Origin: Cladocopium goreaui
Taxonomy: Eukaryota; Sar; Dinophyceae; Suessiales; Symbiodiniaceae
Direction of reading: 5' to 3'
Assembly (NCBI GenBank): GCA_947184155.2
Contig: CAMXCT020000824.1
Location: 324,001-388,000, forward strand
Length of the DNA stretch: 64,000 bases
In this document: in pieces, positions 32,303 to 43,675 of the stretch
How positions within the stretch are numbered: position 1 is the first letter of the stretch
Layout of the letters: each line of letters begins with the position of its first letter
Notes under the pieces: model-generated
Told to the model about the DNA's origin: nothing
Database searches by the model: none
Seen by the model: the letters and a program-made list of their open reading frames with translations, nothing else
Made by a program: the position numbers and the translations under genes

Positions 32303-33157
32303 GTCTCCGTGAAGAGACCCTTGGGCGCCCTTGAGATCACCAGCGAAGCCGGTGCTCCAATGAAATCCTTAACAGAACACGTTTGAAAAACGAGGGATTT
32401 TTAGGGATTTTTCCACAATCAGGGGAGACTGAACAAGAGACTTAAGAAAATGGGGGGGAATTATGTGGACTTATACTTGATCTTTCTTGATTTATGGTTA
32501 ATTGAGTTGATTTACACGTGTTTCAATGTGGGGTTTATCATATTCTCACTAGTTTTTTTGCACCATCTTGCGTGGAACAGGGTGAATTTGAAGTGAATGA
32601 CACGGCAGTTAGAAATGGCGGTTAATATAAACAACATGTATTGTACTTGGAGGGTCAGCCCACTTACTAATGTGGTTAAATGATGTTAAATGTTTTTAAT
32701 AACATTTAATAGCCATAGTTACTTCACCATGTTTAACCCATTTATGGATGGCATATGCCACGGATCGGGAACTTCGGTTTAGGTGACGTTTACCGTTTAC
32801 CAGTTAACCAAAACGCCGTGGCTTATCCCGTGGGTATTTCTTATGAGGACCTCACTGTTCTCCCTCAGCCTGGAATAGTGGTAAGGATGGTAGGAATGAT
32901 CATGGACTTCTCCCAATAAGATTCCTCCAATAGGGATGCTGAAGTGATAGTGAATTATTATGAATTATCATCATTTGCCCAGGGATGATTGATAATATAA
33001 AAATATATAAAGATGGCTTATAGCTATGGTTAGTACTAACCAGTTAGTAGGTACCATGATTCATCCTCCAAGTATGGATTCTACCATCGAAACAAACTGG
33101 TTCCGGAATAGGGGACGAACATCGAGCAGATGCATGGTGAATGGAGAAACATCAAAT
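32303..33157. other. No gene seen
   Basis: Intron sequence. A short GC patch at 32755-32835 has no splice-bordered frame. Confidence 0.35.
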
Positions 33158-33265
33158 CCCATATGCGAACCATGGTGCTGGAATATTTATCAACATGTGC
33201 TTCTAAAATCACCCAGTTTTGTAGGTAAATGATGGTAAATATACCAGCACCATGGAGCATCTGGG
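33158..33265. repeat. MITE family E, copy 3
   Basis: CCCATATGCGAACCATGGTG ... CACCATGGAGCATCTGGG. It carries the left-end variant GCGAACCATGG, also found in the fragment at 38676. Confidence 0.78.
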
Positions 33266-33770
33266 AATGTGATTGTTGGTTCTAAGTAACATGTGACTGA
33301 AAAAGTGGCAAAGATGGGGATTGAACTATTGAACTAACCAGAAATGGCAAATTCACACACATGAAGTCAGGGTATAGCTACAAAATCGAGCAAACCACAA
33401 GAAGAACGCTTGGTTCATGGATATGAATCCTCGGTAGTTTCTAGCCACAGGCGCGATTCCAAACTCCTCAATTTTCCGACATTTTCCCCATGTTACTGTA
33501 GTGAGTCCTCGATTCATGGCTGTGCCACATATTAATTATGTACATACTGTGTACAGTATATATACATAAAGACAGTTAAAAACACATAAATGGTAAACTT
33601 ATAAAATGTATACATAGATAATTAAGTAACATATAAACCATAAATATTCTATCGTTACTAAAATCCCTTATATTAGTCCACTACCAGCAAATGGTAAAAA
33701 CATGTAAGAAGCATCAATTCTTTACAATCGATAATTCTCCAGTGCATTCTTCCTATGGATTTGTCCGAGG

Positions 33771-33891
33771 ATATTGCGAGATGCATCGCGCCTTATCTCA
33801 TACCCACGAACGTGCTTGGGGCCTTCCCTGGGTATGGGAACGCTGGACACGCCGGGCCAAAATGTGGGGCGAGAGAAGGGGGCAGGTGTGA
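33771..33891 (+). CDS. FkbM-type methyltransferase, terminal exon
   Basis: The frame reads GYCEMHRALSHTHERAWGLP and then WVWERWTRRAKMW, ending at TGA 33889-33891. The pattern YC-x-MH-x-AL-x-x-THE and WxWERW I recall as a common C-terminus of dinoflagellate FkbM-like proteins; this is from memory and not aligned. The acceptor is uncertain (CCGAG at 33770, or TCTCCAG further upstream). It closes a gene at least 30 kb long, more than half of it retrotransposon. Confidence 0.55.
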
Positions 33892-35422
33892 GAATTACCC
33901 TGATTAACATGATTAGGATGTGTCGTGGATACATCAGTTGAATCGGGTAACCGAACTTATAACTCCCGGCAACCCCTCCTTCAACCTGTTCTTTGGGGCT
34001 AATTTTCGACATTGATCATCCAACGATTTTGATCCTGGGTATACTGGTCCTTGCCGAGAATGCTGAAGCGTTTTTGTGTTGTTTGAGTGAAAGTATACTA
34101 TGGATTGTTTTTGTTGGGAACCATGCATCGACATCTTTTTGAGTCTCTGGTTGGCCCTTTCTCCTCAATCGAACCTAGTAAATCCACCTGAGACCAAATC
34201 CCGGAATTGATTAATTTTGGAAGGTTTACCCTTCGTGTTTTCAAACGTCGCGTTACAGAATTTATCAACCATTTATATTTTTTTTGATTTCCATTGATTT
34301 CCCATGTTCAGATCCTCGATGTTTTTCGGAAACTTCCAGTTGCCATGGATGATTTGGGTGTACCATACGGTGTCCCGTGGATTTACCAAGTCACCAAGTC
34401 ACCAAGTGCGACCGTGCGAGAAGTGACGACCAAATAGTTACCAAATATGTCAAAATGTCCCATGTCCCCATCTTTATGTCAAAATTATCCATAGTTATTA
34501 TAGTTATCCCAGAGTATGATTACGCGCACAACCATGATTTTTTCGCCCACATAGATTTTTTTTAGGGATTCAAAGGACATTGGTTCAAGGGAATCTTAAC
34601 GATGTTTCAAAAGAGTTTCTAGGGAATCATCAAATCCCCACCCCCGTAAAGCGTTATTTTCAAGTGAATGGTCACGGAGTTTAGGGTAGGGTTTTAAGGT
34701 TTAGGGTTGGTGATGTTGATGATGATGTTGATGATGATGATGATGGTGTAACATTCAACGCACAGGTAGCTAAGCTGCGGGTTGCAAGATGAAAGCCCTG
34801 ATCCTGGACATGTGTTTTTTGTCCCACAAAACAGCGCGTTTTTTGATGTTCGGACACGTGGTGGACGTTGGCTCTGGCTCATCATCTCTTCGTTGAGCCC
34901 AGCCGCTGCCATTCTGAATGGCTCACCTAGAGGTGCACCACAGCTTTAGCAGAAACCGACATGATTTTGCCCTCAACTATCCAACAAAACCGCCAAACTT
35001 GGAGGGTATGTCTAGAAATGATGCAAAAAACAATGGGTTACACTGTTACACCAAAGATATATTGCCTTTCAATGGGAAAATGATGATTGTTCATCCGTTG
35101 GAATTTCGGGAAACCTAAAACCAACCCAGATGTCTTGATGGCCCAGGAATGATGAGGATGACCAGGGCTAACTTGACAAGCGTTGATGTTAGTAAAGCAA
35201 TAGGATCCACCAGCCCCAATTGTAGCCATGGTTATGGATGGTATCAAGTATGGAACCATCCATCCATATAAATATATATATATATAGGTGGTTTATGACA
35301 TTGTTTTACTAACATTATTCAGAGGAATTACTCTTTTCAATGGTTAAATCAGCATTTTCCATGATATTCCCATGACATTTCCAATTCTTATCCCATGATT
35401 CTCTACATCTGACATCTGACAG
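33892..35422. other. Intergenic region, no gene supported
   Basis: Contains a T-rich telomere-like patch (34681-34711), a GATGATGTT microsatellite (34712-34745) and a GC-richer patch at 34770-34920 with open frames (one begins MKALILDMCFL) that I cannot assign. TA run at 35272-35286. Confidence 0.35.
34681..34711 (+). repeat. Degenerate TTTAGGG-like patch
   Basis: TTTAGGGTAGGGTTTTAAGG then TTTAGGGTTGG. It resembles the TTTAGGG telomere repeat reported from dinoflagellates but has only two intact units. It may be an interstitial relic or chance. Confidence 0.3.
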
Positions 35423-35482
35423 CATCCGAGCCCATGGTCGCAGCGATGGAGGGATACCAGGAGCACCAAGGCCGCCTTCGGG
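35423..35482 (+). CDS. Exon-like island, unknown gene
   Basis: Bordered by CTGACAG and a GT, reading SEPMVAAMEGYQEHQGRLRG. A GC peak in AT-rich DNA. Family not recognised. Confidence 0.35.
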
Positions 35483-35560
35483 GTACAGTTGGGGTGACTT
35501 TGATGGCAACGATACAACTATGGAAATCAATCTCATCAGTTGGGATATGGGAGCAGTTAT

Positions 35561-35689
35561 TACAATGTGGGGCCCCCCAGTGATGTTTGTTGGTTTATAA
35601 ACCCCATGAATACTATAGTTATAAGTTCCATAAACCATAGTTATTGGAGTTATAAACCAACTTGGCTATCTTGGGGGCCCCACATTGTA
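35561..35689. repeat. MITE family F, copy 3
   Basis: TACAATGTGGGGCCCCCCAG ... TTGGGGGCCCCACATTGTA. The 13 bp ends are perfect inverted repeats. Confidence 0.88.
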
Positions 35690-35748
35690 CCATAGTTATA
35701 GCCTTTAATACCCCCAAGTGCACCCCCAAGTGGAGGATATAATTATAT

Positions 35749-35855
35749 TGGTTGGTGGTTTGGAACCTGAATTTTATTTTTCCATATATTGGGAATGTCA
35801 TCATCCCAACTGACGAACTCATATTTTTCAGAGGGGTAGGTCAACCCCCAACCAG
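35749..35855. repeat. MITE family D, copy 8
   Basis: TGGTTGGTGGTTTGGAAC ... GGTCAACCCCCAACCAG, with one right-end change. Confidence 0.82.
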
Positions 35856-36025
35856 CATAAGTTGGGATGTGGGAGCCCTACAACTATGGTGAAATAGAAC
35901 CTACTGATTGACTTTGATGGGTACGGTATAACTGCAATAACTGTGCTATAAGGCGTGGGATTCATTGGGATTCAAACTTCCACAAGTTGATATATGGGCC
36001 CCCAACAACTATGGTTACATAATGT

Positions 36026-36128
36026 CTGGTTGGTGGTTTCAAAAGTTTTTTTATTCCATTCCATATATGGGATAATCCTTCCCATTGACGAACTCATATT
36101 TTTCAAGCTGGTTAAAACCACCAACCAG
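36026..36128. repeat. MITE family D, copy 9
   Basis: The right end reads TTTTTCAAGCTGGTTAAAACC and not TTTTTCAGAGGGGTAGG, a subgroup shared with 9957. Flanked by ATGT on both sides (36022-36025 and 36129-36132). Confidence 0.85.
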
Positions 36129-36372
36129 ATGTTATATGACCCACAAAAAATCGTGGGACTCCACTTATCAGTGGGCAGCCCCAAGTATTGGGTCAGTTCT
36201 AGCCGAATTCAGTGATAAATTGCTTGGCTCTATTGGGGGGTTGCCACATATATCATTAGTGGACACCGCCAGGTTCCGCTTTGTATCGATTTGTTATTGT
36301 AGAATCAAAAAAAACTGCATGTATCAATTGCGATTCTCATTCTCATACATCCTTGCTTTGTCGATACTTTTT

Positions 36373-36492
36373 GATAAACTAACACTTTGCTATGGAAATC
36401 ACAATTTTTAATAGGTATATTGGTATATAAATCAACGATTTCTATATGTGCCATTTTCAATAGCTATATGTAACAGTCATTACCAGAGGGTA
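36373..36492. repeat. MITE family A, decayed left end
   Basis: The left TIR is reduced to GATAAACTAACACTTTGCTATGG. The right end, TTACCAGAGGGTA, is intact. Confidence 0.65.
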
Positions 36493-36647
36493 AAATCCGT
36501 CGAATTCCAATTTTTGCTGCGGTGAAGCCCTCATGGCAGGTGCATTGGCGAAGGCAGAGGCAGCGATTCGTGTTTTTTCTGTGAAAGAAACCAAGTTCTG
36601 TGGTAAATAATATGTAAGTATAACATATTACAAGGTATAATTAGCCT

Positions 36648-36797
36648 TTGGTTATTTGTTACATTTCTATGGACGATTATGGAAGTCATGGACCATGTAT
36701 ACTGCAGATTCGGTGATAAAAATGAGATGGTTTAGCTTAGCTATTATTATATTAAGCAATGGTTTTCCAGTTCGCTATGTGAATTTACCAAAAGGTA
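36648..36797. repeat. MITE family A subtype B, strongly decayed
   Basis: CCTTTGGTTATTTGTTACAT ... GAATTTACCAAAAGGTA. Boundaries approximate. Confidence 0.45.
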
Positions 36798-37330
36798 CTT
36801 GGATACTTAACTGAGGTTTGACCATAGGTTGCAGTTCCGCCAAAAAGTGTAATCTTTGACCATAGGGCCCCCCATATCCCTAGTCATGGCAGTTACATTA
36901 CCATAGTTATAGCCTTTAATACCCCCAACTGCACCCCCGCGTGGAGGATATAACTATATTATTCATATGTATCCATGGGGTTTATGAACGAGCTCATGAG
37001 ATGACGGAAAGGGGGGAAGCCCACCTCGTAGGAATGTGGAAAAAGATGCACCAGATAGAATCTATCGGACTATCCCTACATCTAACAGATATTTATGGAA
37101 TTTAAGGAATAATAGGGATAATCAAGGATGAATATTATATCCCTACATCTTGATATAATGCAATTTATCTCTTGCAATATTGTTTCATTCCGGTTGAATG
37201 TATTGGTACAACAAGACCTCCAGTACATCTCGTCAGAATTCCTTAGGGTCAAGGCCATTCCATTCCAAAGATTGATTAAGATCACACTCAAGAGCGACCT
37301 GCAGATTCTTTTCCCGCCATCAATAAGAAC

Positions 37331-37442
37331 CTGATCGGTGGTGACTGGAACATGAATTTTATGACTTTCCATATCTTGGGAATGTCATCATCCCATCTGA
37401 CGAACTCATATTTTTCAGAGGGGTAGGTCAACCACCAACCAG
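37331..37442. repeat. MITE family D, copy 10
   Basis: CTGATCGGTGGTGACTGG ... CAACCACCAACCAG. The left TIR is decayed and the right intact. Confidence 0.8.
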
Positions 37443-37549
37443 GACCACATTTACCCAGGAGGATTCCCATCGATGCTGAGATGATACCCACGAGGATGTC
37501 CCCAAAAATCAACAGCCCACTGATTTTCATGAAACATCAATGGAACAAA

Positions 37550-37650
37550 GAATTTCATCATCCCAACTGACGAACTCATATTTTTCATATATATATATAT
37601 ACATACTGGTTGGTGGTTTGGAACATGAATTTTATTTTTCCATATATTTA
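37550..37650. repeat. Rearranged family D copy around a TA run
   Basis: The 3' block of family D (CATCCCAACTGACGAACTC..TTTTTCA) comes first, then a TA microsatellite, then the 5' block (CTGGTTGGTGGTTTGGAAC..CCATATATT). The order is permuted relative to all other copies. Confidence 0.65.
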
Positions 37651-38225
37651 ACATCCATGAAATTCCTAACAGTTAAAGAACCGCTATTCGACCACCATTT
37701 CAAGTAATGTGTATGATGGCCCCAACCTCCATTCTATCCAATTTGTCCTCATATATTTTCCATATATTGTATCATATATATATATATATGTATATTTATT
37801 ATAACACTTTTCTGTTATGTTTGCTTTCCCACGTCAGTGATAGTAACCCCCAAAAAGCTAGAAGTTGGCAAAATCCCAGATTTTTTTTAGTGCTAAATCG
37901 AATCCTTCTTGTCTTTTGGTGTGGTTCCGAGAAAAGTTCTGTTTGTTTCATGGGTCATTAAATGTCCCCATTGAACATCACCCAACCATTAGGTATATGG
38001 TCTATAATGGCTACTTTTTCAGGTGATGTCCAATATTCCCAATATGGGACAGTTACCAACCCCTGTGTTTCCTCCTTTTCAACCAATGTTGGTGAGATGC
38101 CTCATGATCAGCTCCTGGCCATTGATATGAGGCGCCGCCAATGTTCGACGAAGTGCTGGGGGACTAAATGTTTCCAGCGTTCGGGGCCGTCCAAGAATTG
38201 GCTTTGATATGAGGAAAAAATGGGG

Positions 38226-38306
38226 GAAATCATTGAACATTTCATGGGATATGATTCATGGATCTTAGTGATAACATTTCATGGGATATGATTCATGGAT
38301 CTTAGT

Positions 38307-38339
<33 letters not shown>

Positions 38340-38345
38340 TATACA
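38226..38345. repeat. 38 bp duplication plus TA microsatellite
   Basis: ACATTTCATGGGATATGATT and the following GGATCTTAGTGATA occur twice in tandem and then run into a TATATATG microsatellite. Confidence 0.75.
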
Positions 38346-38569
38346 TACATGGTAACCAACGATATAATTAGATATTATATGTTGTTTTACTGTAAATGGT
38401 TTTCTCTTGTCGTCTTTATTCATCTCATTTGTACTGATGGGAAATGTTGCGTACTAAGTGTTGGCATAGTGTTTCATCGTTTGTTACTCTTCATCAATAT
38501 GTTGGGATGATTAATTCCATGTGATTAACATGTGAAGTGCCAGTCAAGATACCCTGCTTCTATAATAAT

Positions 38570-38674
38570 TACCCTCTGGTAAGTTAACATAGACCCTGAA
38601 AATCACCAATTTTTAGTGGAAACTAATCTTCCAACCCCTATCTGCCAGGGTCTATGTTAATTTACTGGAGGGTA
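38570..38674. repeat. MITE family A, subtype with ACATAGACCCTG
   Basis: TACCCTCTGGTAAGTTAACA, then TAGACCCTGAAAATCACC, ... CAGGGTCTATGTTAATTTAC. It shares this subterminal sequence with the copy at 58488. Confidence 0.8.
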
Positions 38675-38675
38675 C

Positions 38676-38713
38676 CCATATGCGAACCATGGTGCTGGTA
38701 TATTTACCTACAG
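38676..38713. repeat. MITE family E fragment
   Basis: CCCATATGCGAACCATGGTG and on to TATTTACCTACA, the left third only. It directly abuts the preceding family A copy and lies 36 bp upstream of an exon-like island. Confidence 0.65.
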
Positions 38714-38749
38714 CCCCACATTGTTTCCACGCCCTTTTTCCGTCCCCAG

Positions 38750-38796
38750 AGTTCACGGCCCGAAGAGAGAGAACGATGCCATCGCCTCAAAACAGG
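38750..38796 (+). CDS. Exon-like island, unknown gene
   Basis: Good acceptor (CCCTTTTTCCGTCCCCAG). The frame reads VHGPKRENDAIASKQ and would need a GC donor (CAGG/GCTATG). Family not recognised. It may belong with the 38943 island. Confidence 0.35.
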
Positions 38797-38942
38797 GCTA
38801 TGTATGTTTCATGGTGTTTTCAATCAGAAATCTAATAGCATAGGATAGCCATGCTTGGATTTCAATAACACAACTTGAGATATAATTAAACTTGAGACGA
38901 GAACTGGCTCTTGGAACCCAGTTTTTTCACCCTTTTTCCCAG

Positions 38943-39049
38943 AGCTTGTCGCCTTTTCTCGCGGCGCGGCGAATACCGCGATACCCAGGTTGCCCGTGTT
39001 CCGTTTGAGAGATGTAGCGATGCAGCCTGCAGAGGGCCACGCCGCTCAG
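38943..39049 (+). CDS. Exon-like island, unknown gene
   Basis: Strong acceptor (CACCCTTTTTCCCAG) and donor (CTCAG/GTGGGA). The frame reads LVAFSRGAANTAIPRLPVFR and LRDVAMQPAEGHAAQ. GC about 60%. No family recognised. It could be an upstream exon of the TPR gene, which lies about 2 kb downstream on the same strand. Confidence 0.45.
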
Positions 39050-39201
39050 GTGGGAAAATCCGTGGGAACAATCCGGAGTGGCAGTGGCCCAATGGTAGCA
39101 CCATGTGAAGCGTACAAGTTATACCCGGCCTGGTAATGTTCAGATACCTTAATAAGAAAACCATAGGAAAACCATAGGAAAACCATAGGAAAATGGAGGT
39201 T

Positions 39202-39313
39202 TACCCTCTGGTAAACATACAAAAAGCTATTGAAAATGGCCATAGAAATAGTGGATTTTCCCATGAAAAATGGTGGATCTTTCCATAGCTATATGGCTGT
39301 TTACCAGAGGGTA
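39202..39313. repeat. MITE family A
   Basis: TACCCTCTGGTAAACATACA, then AAAAGCTATTGAAAATGG ... CTGTTTACCAGAGGGTA. The left subterminal CATACAAAAAGC variant is shared with 63772 and 61710. Three tandem AAACCATAGG units precede it (39157-39190). Confidence 0.85.
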
Positions 39314-41134
39314 TAACCATCAATAGGGGATTGAAGATATTGAACCATCAAACAAAAAGGTTTCACGTGGACCAACCCACTATACTTGATGATGGTTGAA
39401 CCAATTGAACCAAGGTACTATTTTGTGTTGTGTACTACCCGGTTTCTTCAGGATCTGACACATTTTGGGGATAGCTATTGACGTTATTGACCAGTCAGTA
39501 TGATGGGATAGGATAGGGATATTCTTGGCTCAGTTACTAAGTCTTGGTGAATGGCACTGGTGAAGGCTTGGCGATTTGTTTGCCGATCTGGCTGGCTTTG
39601 ATCATGACCTCACGGTCGTCACTGGGAGATGGTCAAGGCTGCAATCATCTCCGAGGCAAACAGCTTCATTGTCCCAGTGATATTCCAATGGTGTGGGGTG
39701 AATCTATGTGTAACTGCTTGGCAGATGGCATTGTCATGCATTGTCTACCAGTTTAGTTTAGCAATGTTTAGCATCAAAAGGTTAGTGACGGCTAGTACAT
39801 GAGGGCCATTCGCAACTGCCAGGGATCATTGCTACCTAGCCGTGAGATTTTTACATGTTTGTTACCTGGCCTGATGCTTAACTTTCATATGGCCACCTCG
39901 ACTGATGAGGTAAACCCAACAATAAACCGACCCTTTGAAGGTACTATTGGGGATATATTGGGGATAAGTATTGTTGCTATATGGGTCTTGTTATAATTTT
40001 TGGCATATAAAATGATATAAACCCATGATATTCAAATTGGTATTATCTGGTTGTTGTCATTGAAATTATAGCCCACAGCGATCGTGGTTCAAATTGTATT
40101 CACGTTTGACATGCTTCAATAGGGAATGGCGTTAAATACCAAGCTGTTTAATAGGTAGCATTTGGGACAAATAAGTGGTGCTTTGTTGGCAAAAAGATCT
40201 CACAGTTGACGGGACTTGTTCTATCACGATCTCAATGACAGGCGATTTTGACGGTATGGAATCTTTGGCTACATTTTCAAACAAGATTTCGTCATGTAGA
40301 TGGTTTTAATGCTTTTGACTTTCATCCAAGAGCACTCCCCAATGACCCAACCAGGGAATTCTGCTAGCCCTGTCAGGCAGTGGATATGATAGATATAATT
40401 AAATCAGATGTAATTATCAATAATTATATATAATATCTTGGTCTGATCGGAACACAGCGAGTTTTCCTACCATCGCTTCGTTTCTTCCAGTCCGCAGCCG
40501 TCCGCAGCTGTTTGGTGTCTCAGTTTTGATGTGAAAAGCCCCTGATCGCCTGGTCTCTTTTTAAGACTTATGACTGGCTCGGCTGGGGGTTACCAAGTGG
40601 GCTTTCAGCTCACGCCTTTGGGTCCTAATGGCGATTTGACTGCCCATGACTTCAAGGGTGGGCCACATCCCGTGGAGAAGGATCCCATTTTCCATCTTTG
40701 TACAGAAAACCGCGAGAAAGGCTACGGGGCAAACAAAATCAGTTGTTTTGTTGGAACTGAGCCTAAAGATGTGGTTTACAACAAATTCGTAAGATTGGCA
40801 TCATGAAAAAACCATCGGGAATTGTTTTTCGCATTTATCCTCGAAGATATAGTTAAATGTATCATGCTGCCCTTCTTTCTGAAGTTCTGTGCTCGATTTG
40901 GTCATGATTTGTGGGGCAACAATTGAGTACAGGGAAAAACCCCATCACTCCACTTGCTAAAGTAAAAATTTTGTGCTGTCCACCCATCAAAATGCGGTTT
41001 GCATTGACGGTGGGTTTGTCCACAATTTTCAGACAAAGCCAAGTAATTTCATATCCCATCAAATACCTATCGTTCTTTGACAAATCCCCAAGCAACAATT
41101 ATAGAAAAAAACAACGCTTTCATCACACTGGCAG
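39314..41134. other. No gene supported, one orphan frame
   Basis: Mostly unique sequence with no MITE. A 78-codon frame at 40570-40806 (begins MTGSAGGYQVGFQLTPLGP) has protein-like composition but I cannot assign it and see no splice borders. Confidence 0.3.
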
Positions 41135-41306
41135 GGAACAAGTTGGTTCAAGACGGCAAGTATGAAGAGGCCATTGCGCGCTACTCCGAGATGATCATGC
41201 AGTCGCGTGCGCTTGAAAACGAAACGGACGTGCAGTGGACGGAGGAGGGACGGGATAGTGTGCGGACACTGCGTGCTGCGGCGTACCTGAACCTGTCACT
41301 GGGATA
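41135..41306 (+). CDS. TPR protein, exon with first TPR helices
   Basis: First clear exon of a tetratricopeptide-repeat protein. The frame after CTGGCAG reads GNKLVQDGKYEEAIARYSEM and later RTLRAAAYLNLSL. The pattern GNxLxxxGxYxxAIxxYxxAI followed by AAYLNLSL is the TPR A/B helix signature of Hsp90/Hsp70 co-chaperones and TPR immunophilins. It covers TPR 1 and the first helix of TPR 2. The frame meets TAG right after LSLG and no GT stands before it, so a non-GT donor is implied, which is known in dinoflagellates. Exons at 41674 and 44071 continue the domain. The start codon was not found. Confidence 0.68.
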
Positions 41307-41673
41307 GCAGGTTGGAACATCGTTTTCTGATGGTTTTCTGTGCTGATATCTGAATTGCATGCTTTAACTTTCTTTAAGCGTCTATTATATACATAATATA
41401 TATATATATTATATCAAAATGTTCCCTCAGTTAAATTACCGGAATCATTGGGATTGACTTCAAGCATGCTTGCCCACCACCAAACTTCGGCCAGCATGTT
41501 GAATGACTGGATTGCTTGATTTCTAGTTGATAGCTATGGAAGCTGGAAAAAGTATCGATGATAATTGAAATCTATATATGATCATTCACAGGAAACTATG
41601 GATAAAATGATAGCTATAGATGATAAAAATGATGATTTACTGCGTAAAAACTTGTGCCATGTGCTTTTTTCAG

Positions 41674-41858
41674 ATCCAGAACCAGCTTCCCAGGTCCCTA
41701 TGCTTTCTGAAATTGAAGCAGTGGCAGCACTCCGTGAACACCGCCACACGCGCCATCCAGGGAGACAAAGATCCCGCGGATCCAAAGGAGAACGTCTTGC
41801 CGCCGGAAAAGAAGGCGAAAGCCCTTTTTCGGAGAGCGTTAGCTCAGAAAGATGCTGG
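41674..41858 (+). CDS. TPR protein, second TPR exon
   Basis: Acceptor TTTTTTCAG, donor GG/GTACAT. The frame reads FLKLKQWQHSVNTATRAIQG and, after an Asp/Pro-rich loop, KAKALFRRALAQKDAG. FLKLKQW..S and KALFRRALA are textbook TPR 2 and TPR 3 helix signatures of TPR co-chaperones, including the KxxxR carboxylate-clamp-type basic residues that bind the EEVD tail of Hsp90/Hsp70 in that family. Binding is inferred. Confidence 0.72.
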
Positions 41859-42244
41859 GTACATCGAAAGTTGGCACCAATGGTGCAATGAAATGCATGA
41901 AAATTGATGATTTATATGCTACTGGAGCCAAACAAATCAAGACATTTCCCTTCTAAATTGCGAAAGAACATGTGAAGTATGGAATAATATGGAATATGTC
42001 TTGAGGATATAAGATGATATAAGATGGTATTTTGTTTGCAAATGAACATATGCGAAGTATTAAAGGTGAATATTTCATGGGGATTATAAGATGATATAAG
42101 CATCAAAAAAGCTACCATGGGAATACATGTATTTAACGGCCCTGTTTGTTAAAAGGAGGCAAGTGACCATTGAATTTGCAGTGTCTCGGCTTCAAGCTAC
42201 ATGGGACCCCGCACGCCGATGTATATACATATATTATATATATA

Positions 42245-42349
42245 TACCATCTGGTTATTTAACATAGCCATGGAACATCACAATGTTTAATAGGTAAACC
42301 ATCCAAAAATGGGCCATTTTCCATGGCTATGTCAAATAACCAGAGGGTA
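42245..42349. repeat. MITE family A, subtype B copy
   Basis: TACCATCTGGTTATTTAACA ... CAAATAACCAGAGGGTA. Confidence 0.85.
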
Positions 42350-42470
42350 TATAATATAATTACTTAAGATGTATACCTACACACGCAATCTCCGAAAGAA
42401 GCTTGGATTCCCATATCAAGGGCAAATTTGGAACTAGAAGGATGATAAAGGAGGCATACTACTGTATAGA

Positions 42471-42501
<31 letters not shown>

Positions 42502-42819
42502 GTAGCTGTTTGGGACCAAAAGGGGCACACACACACAATGGGATATCTTAACTAACAATATGATCTTTGGGTGTGTGTGTTTGAAAAGAGTGTTCAATTC
42601 AGCCACAGTTTACGACCACGGCGGTCCTAACGACGATGAGGGAAAAAACAACTATGATAAGACTTGGGCCATAGCCACGACAAAGAAAAAATGTAACCAC
42701 GACAAGGTAGGAGGTAAAGGTACTCCCTTTGTTCAAATAAAGGGCCACCTTTATTTCTATTGAGTCTCTCATCAACTCAGCTTCAGACCAACAAAGGCGC
42801 CCCTCTGAGCTTTTAAAGG

Positions 42820-43675
42820 GGCCGCCTTTGTTCCTGGCTTCCAGCTACCTCCGGCCAAGCAAAGGGTTGCCTCCTGTGTTCCTGGCTTCCAGCTATTTCC
42901 GGCCAAGCAAAGGGTTGCCTCCTGTGTTCCTGGCTTCTAGCTATTTCCGGCCAAGCAAAGGGTTGCCTCCTGTGTTCCTGGCTTCCAGCTATTTCCGGCC
43001 AAGCAAAGCGTTGCCTCCTTTGTTCCTAGCTTCCAGCTAGTTTCTAAGCGTTCAGAAAACAACTGGGCTGGCGGCCGCGGGCCCGATCCGTCCTTCAATG
43101 GTGTTTTAATGCTGCGGCAGCGTGCTTGGACCCGAGCTGTGCCAGACGAAAGCCACCTGCAAGACGCAGCAGCCTTTGTTCCTGACTTCCAGCTATTTCC
43201 GGCCAAGCAAAGGGTTGCCTCCTTTGTTCCTGACTTTCAGCTATTTCCGGCCAAGCAAAGGTTTGTCTCCTTTGTTCCTAGCTTCCAGCTACCTCCGGCC
43301 AAGCAAAGGGTTGCCTCCTGTGTTCCTGGCTTCTAGCTATTTCTGGCCAAGCAAAGGGTTCGTGTGTTCCTGGCTTCCAGCTACCTTTGGCCAAGCGAAG
43401 GGCTGCCTTTGTTCCTAGCTTCCCAGCTACCTTTGGCCAAGCAAAGGGCCGCCTTTGTTCCTAGCTTCCAGCTACCTCCGGCCAAGCAATAGGCCGCCTT
43501 TTTTTTAGCTTCCAGCTACCTCCGCCTTTGTTCCTGGCTTCCAGCTACCTCCCGCCAAGCAAAGGGTTGCCTCCTGTGTTCCCGGCTTCCAGCTATTTCC
43601 GGCCAAGCAAAGGGCCGCCTTTGTTCCTGGCTTCCAGCTTTTTCCGGCCAAGCAAAGCGCCGCCTTGCCGTGGTT
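42820..43675. repeat. 48 bp minisatellite, about 15 units
   Basis: Unit of the form TTCCTGGCTTCCAGCTACCT / CCGGCCAAGCAAAGGGTTGC / CTCCTGTG. Units of exactly 48 bp at the left give way to shortened ones (about 36-45 bp) at the right. A non-repeat block of about 130 bp interrupts at 43040-43165. Since 48 is divisible by 3, frames stay open on both strands (plus reads FLASSYFRPSKGLPPV). It lies within a TPR-gene intron, so coding is unlikely. Confidence 0.88.

Noticed and set aside
42820-43675. Regular ~48 bp spacing resembling a CRISPR array
   Set aside because: There is no distinction between constant repeats and variable spacers: the whole unit is repeated. The context is a eukaryotic intron and no cas genes are present.
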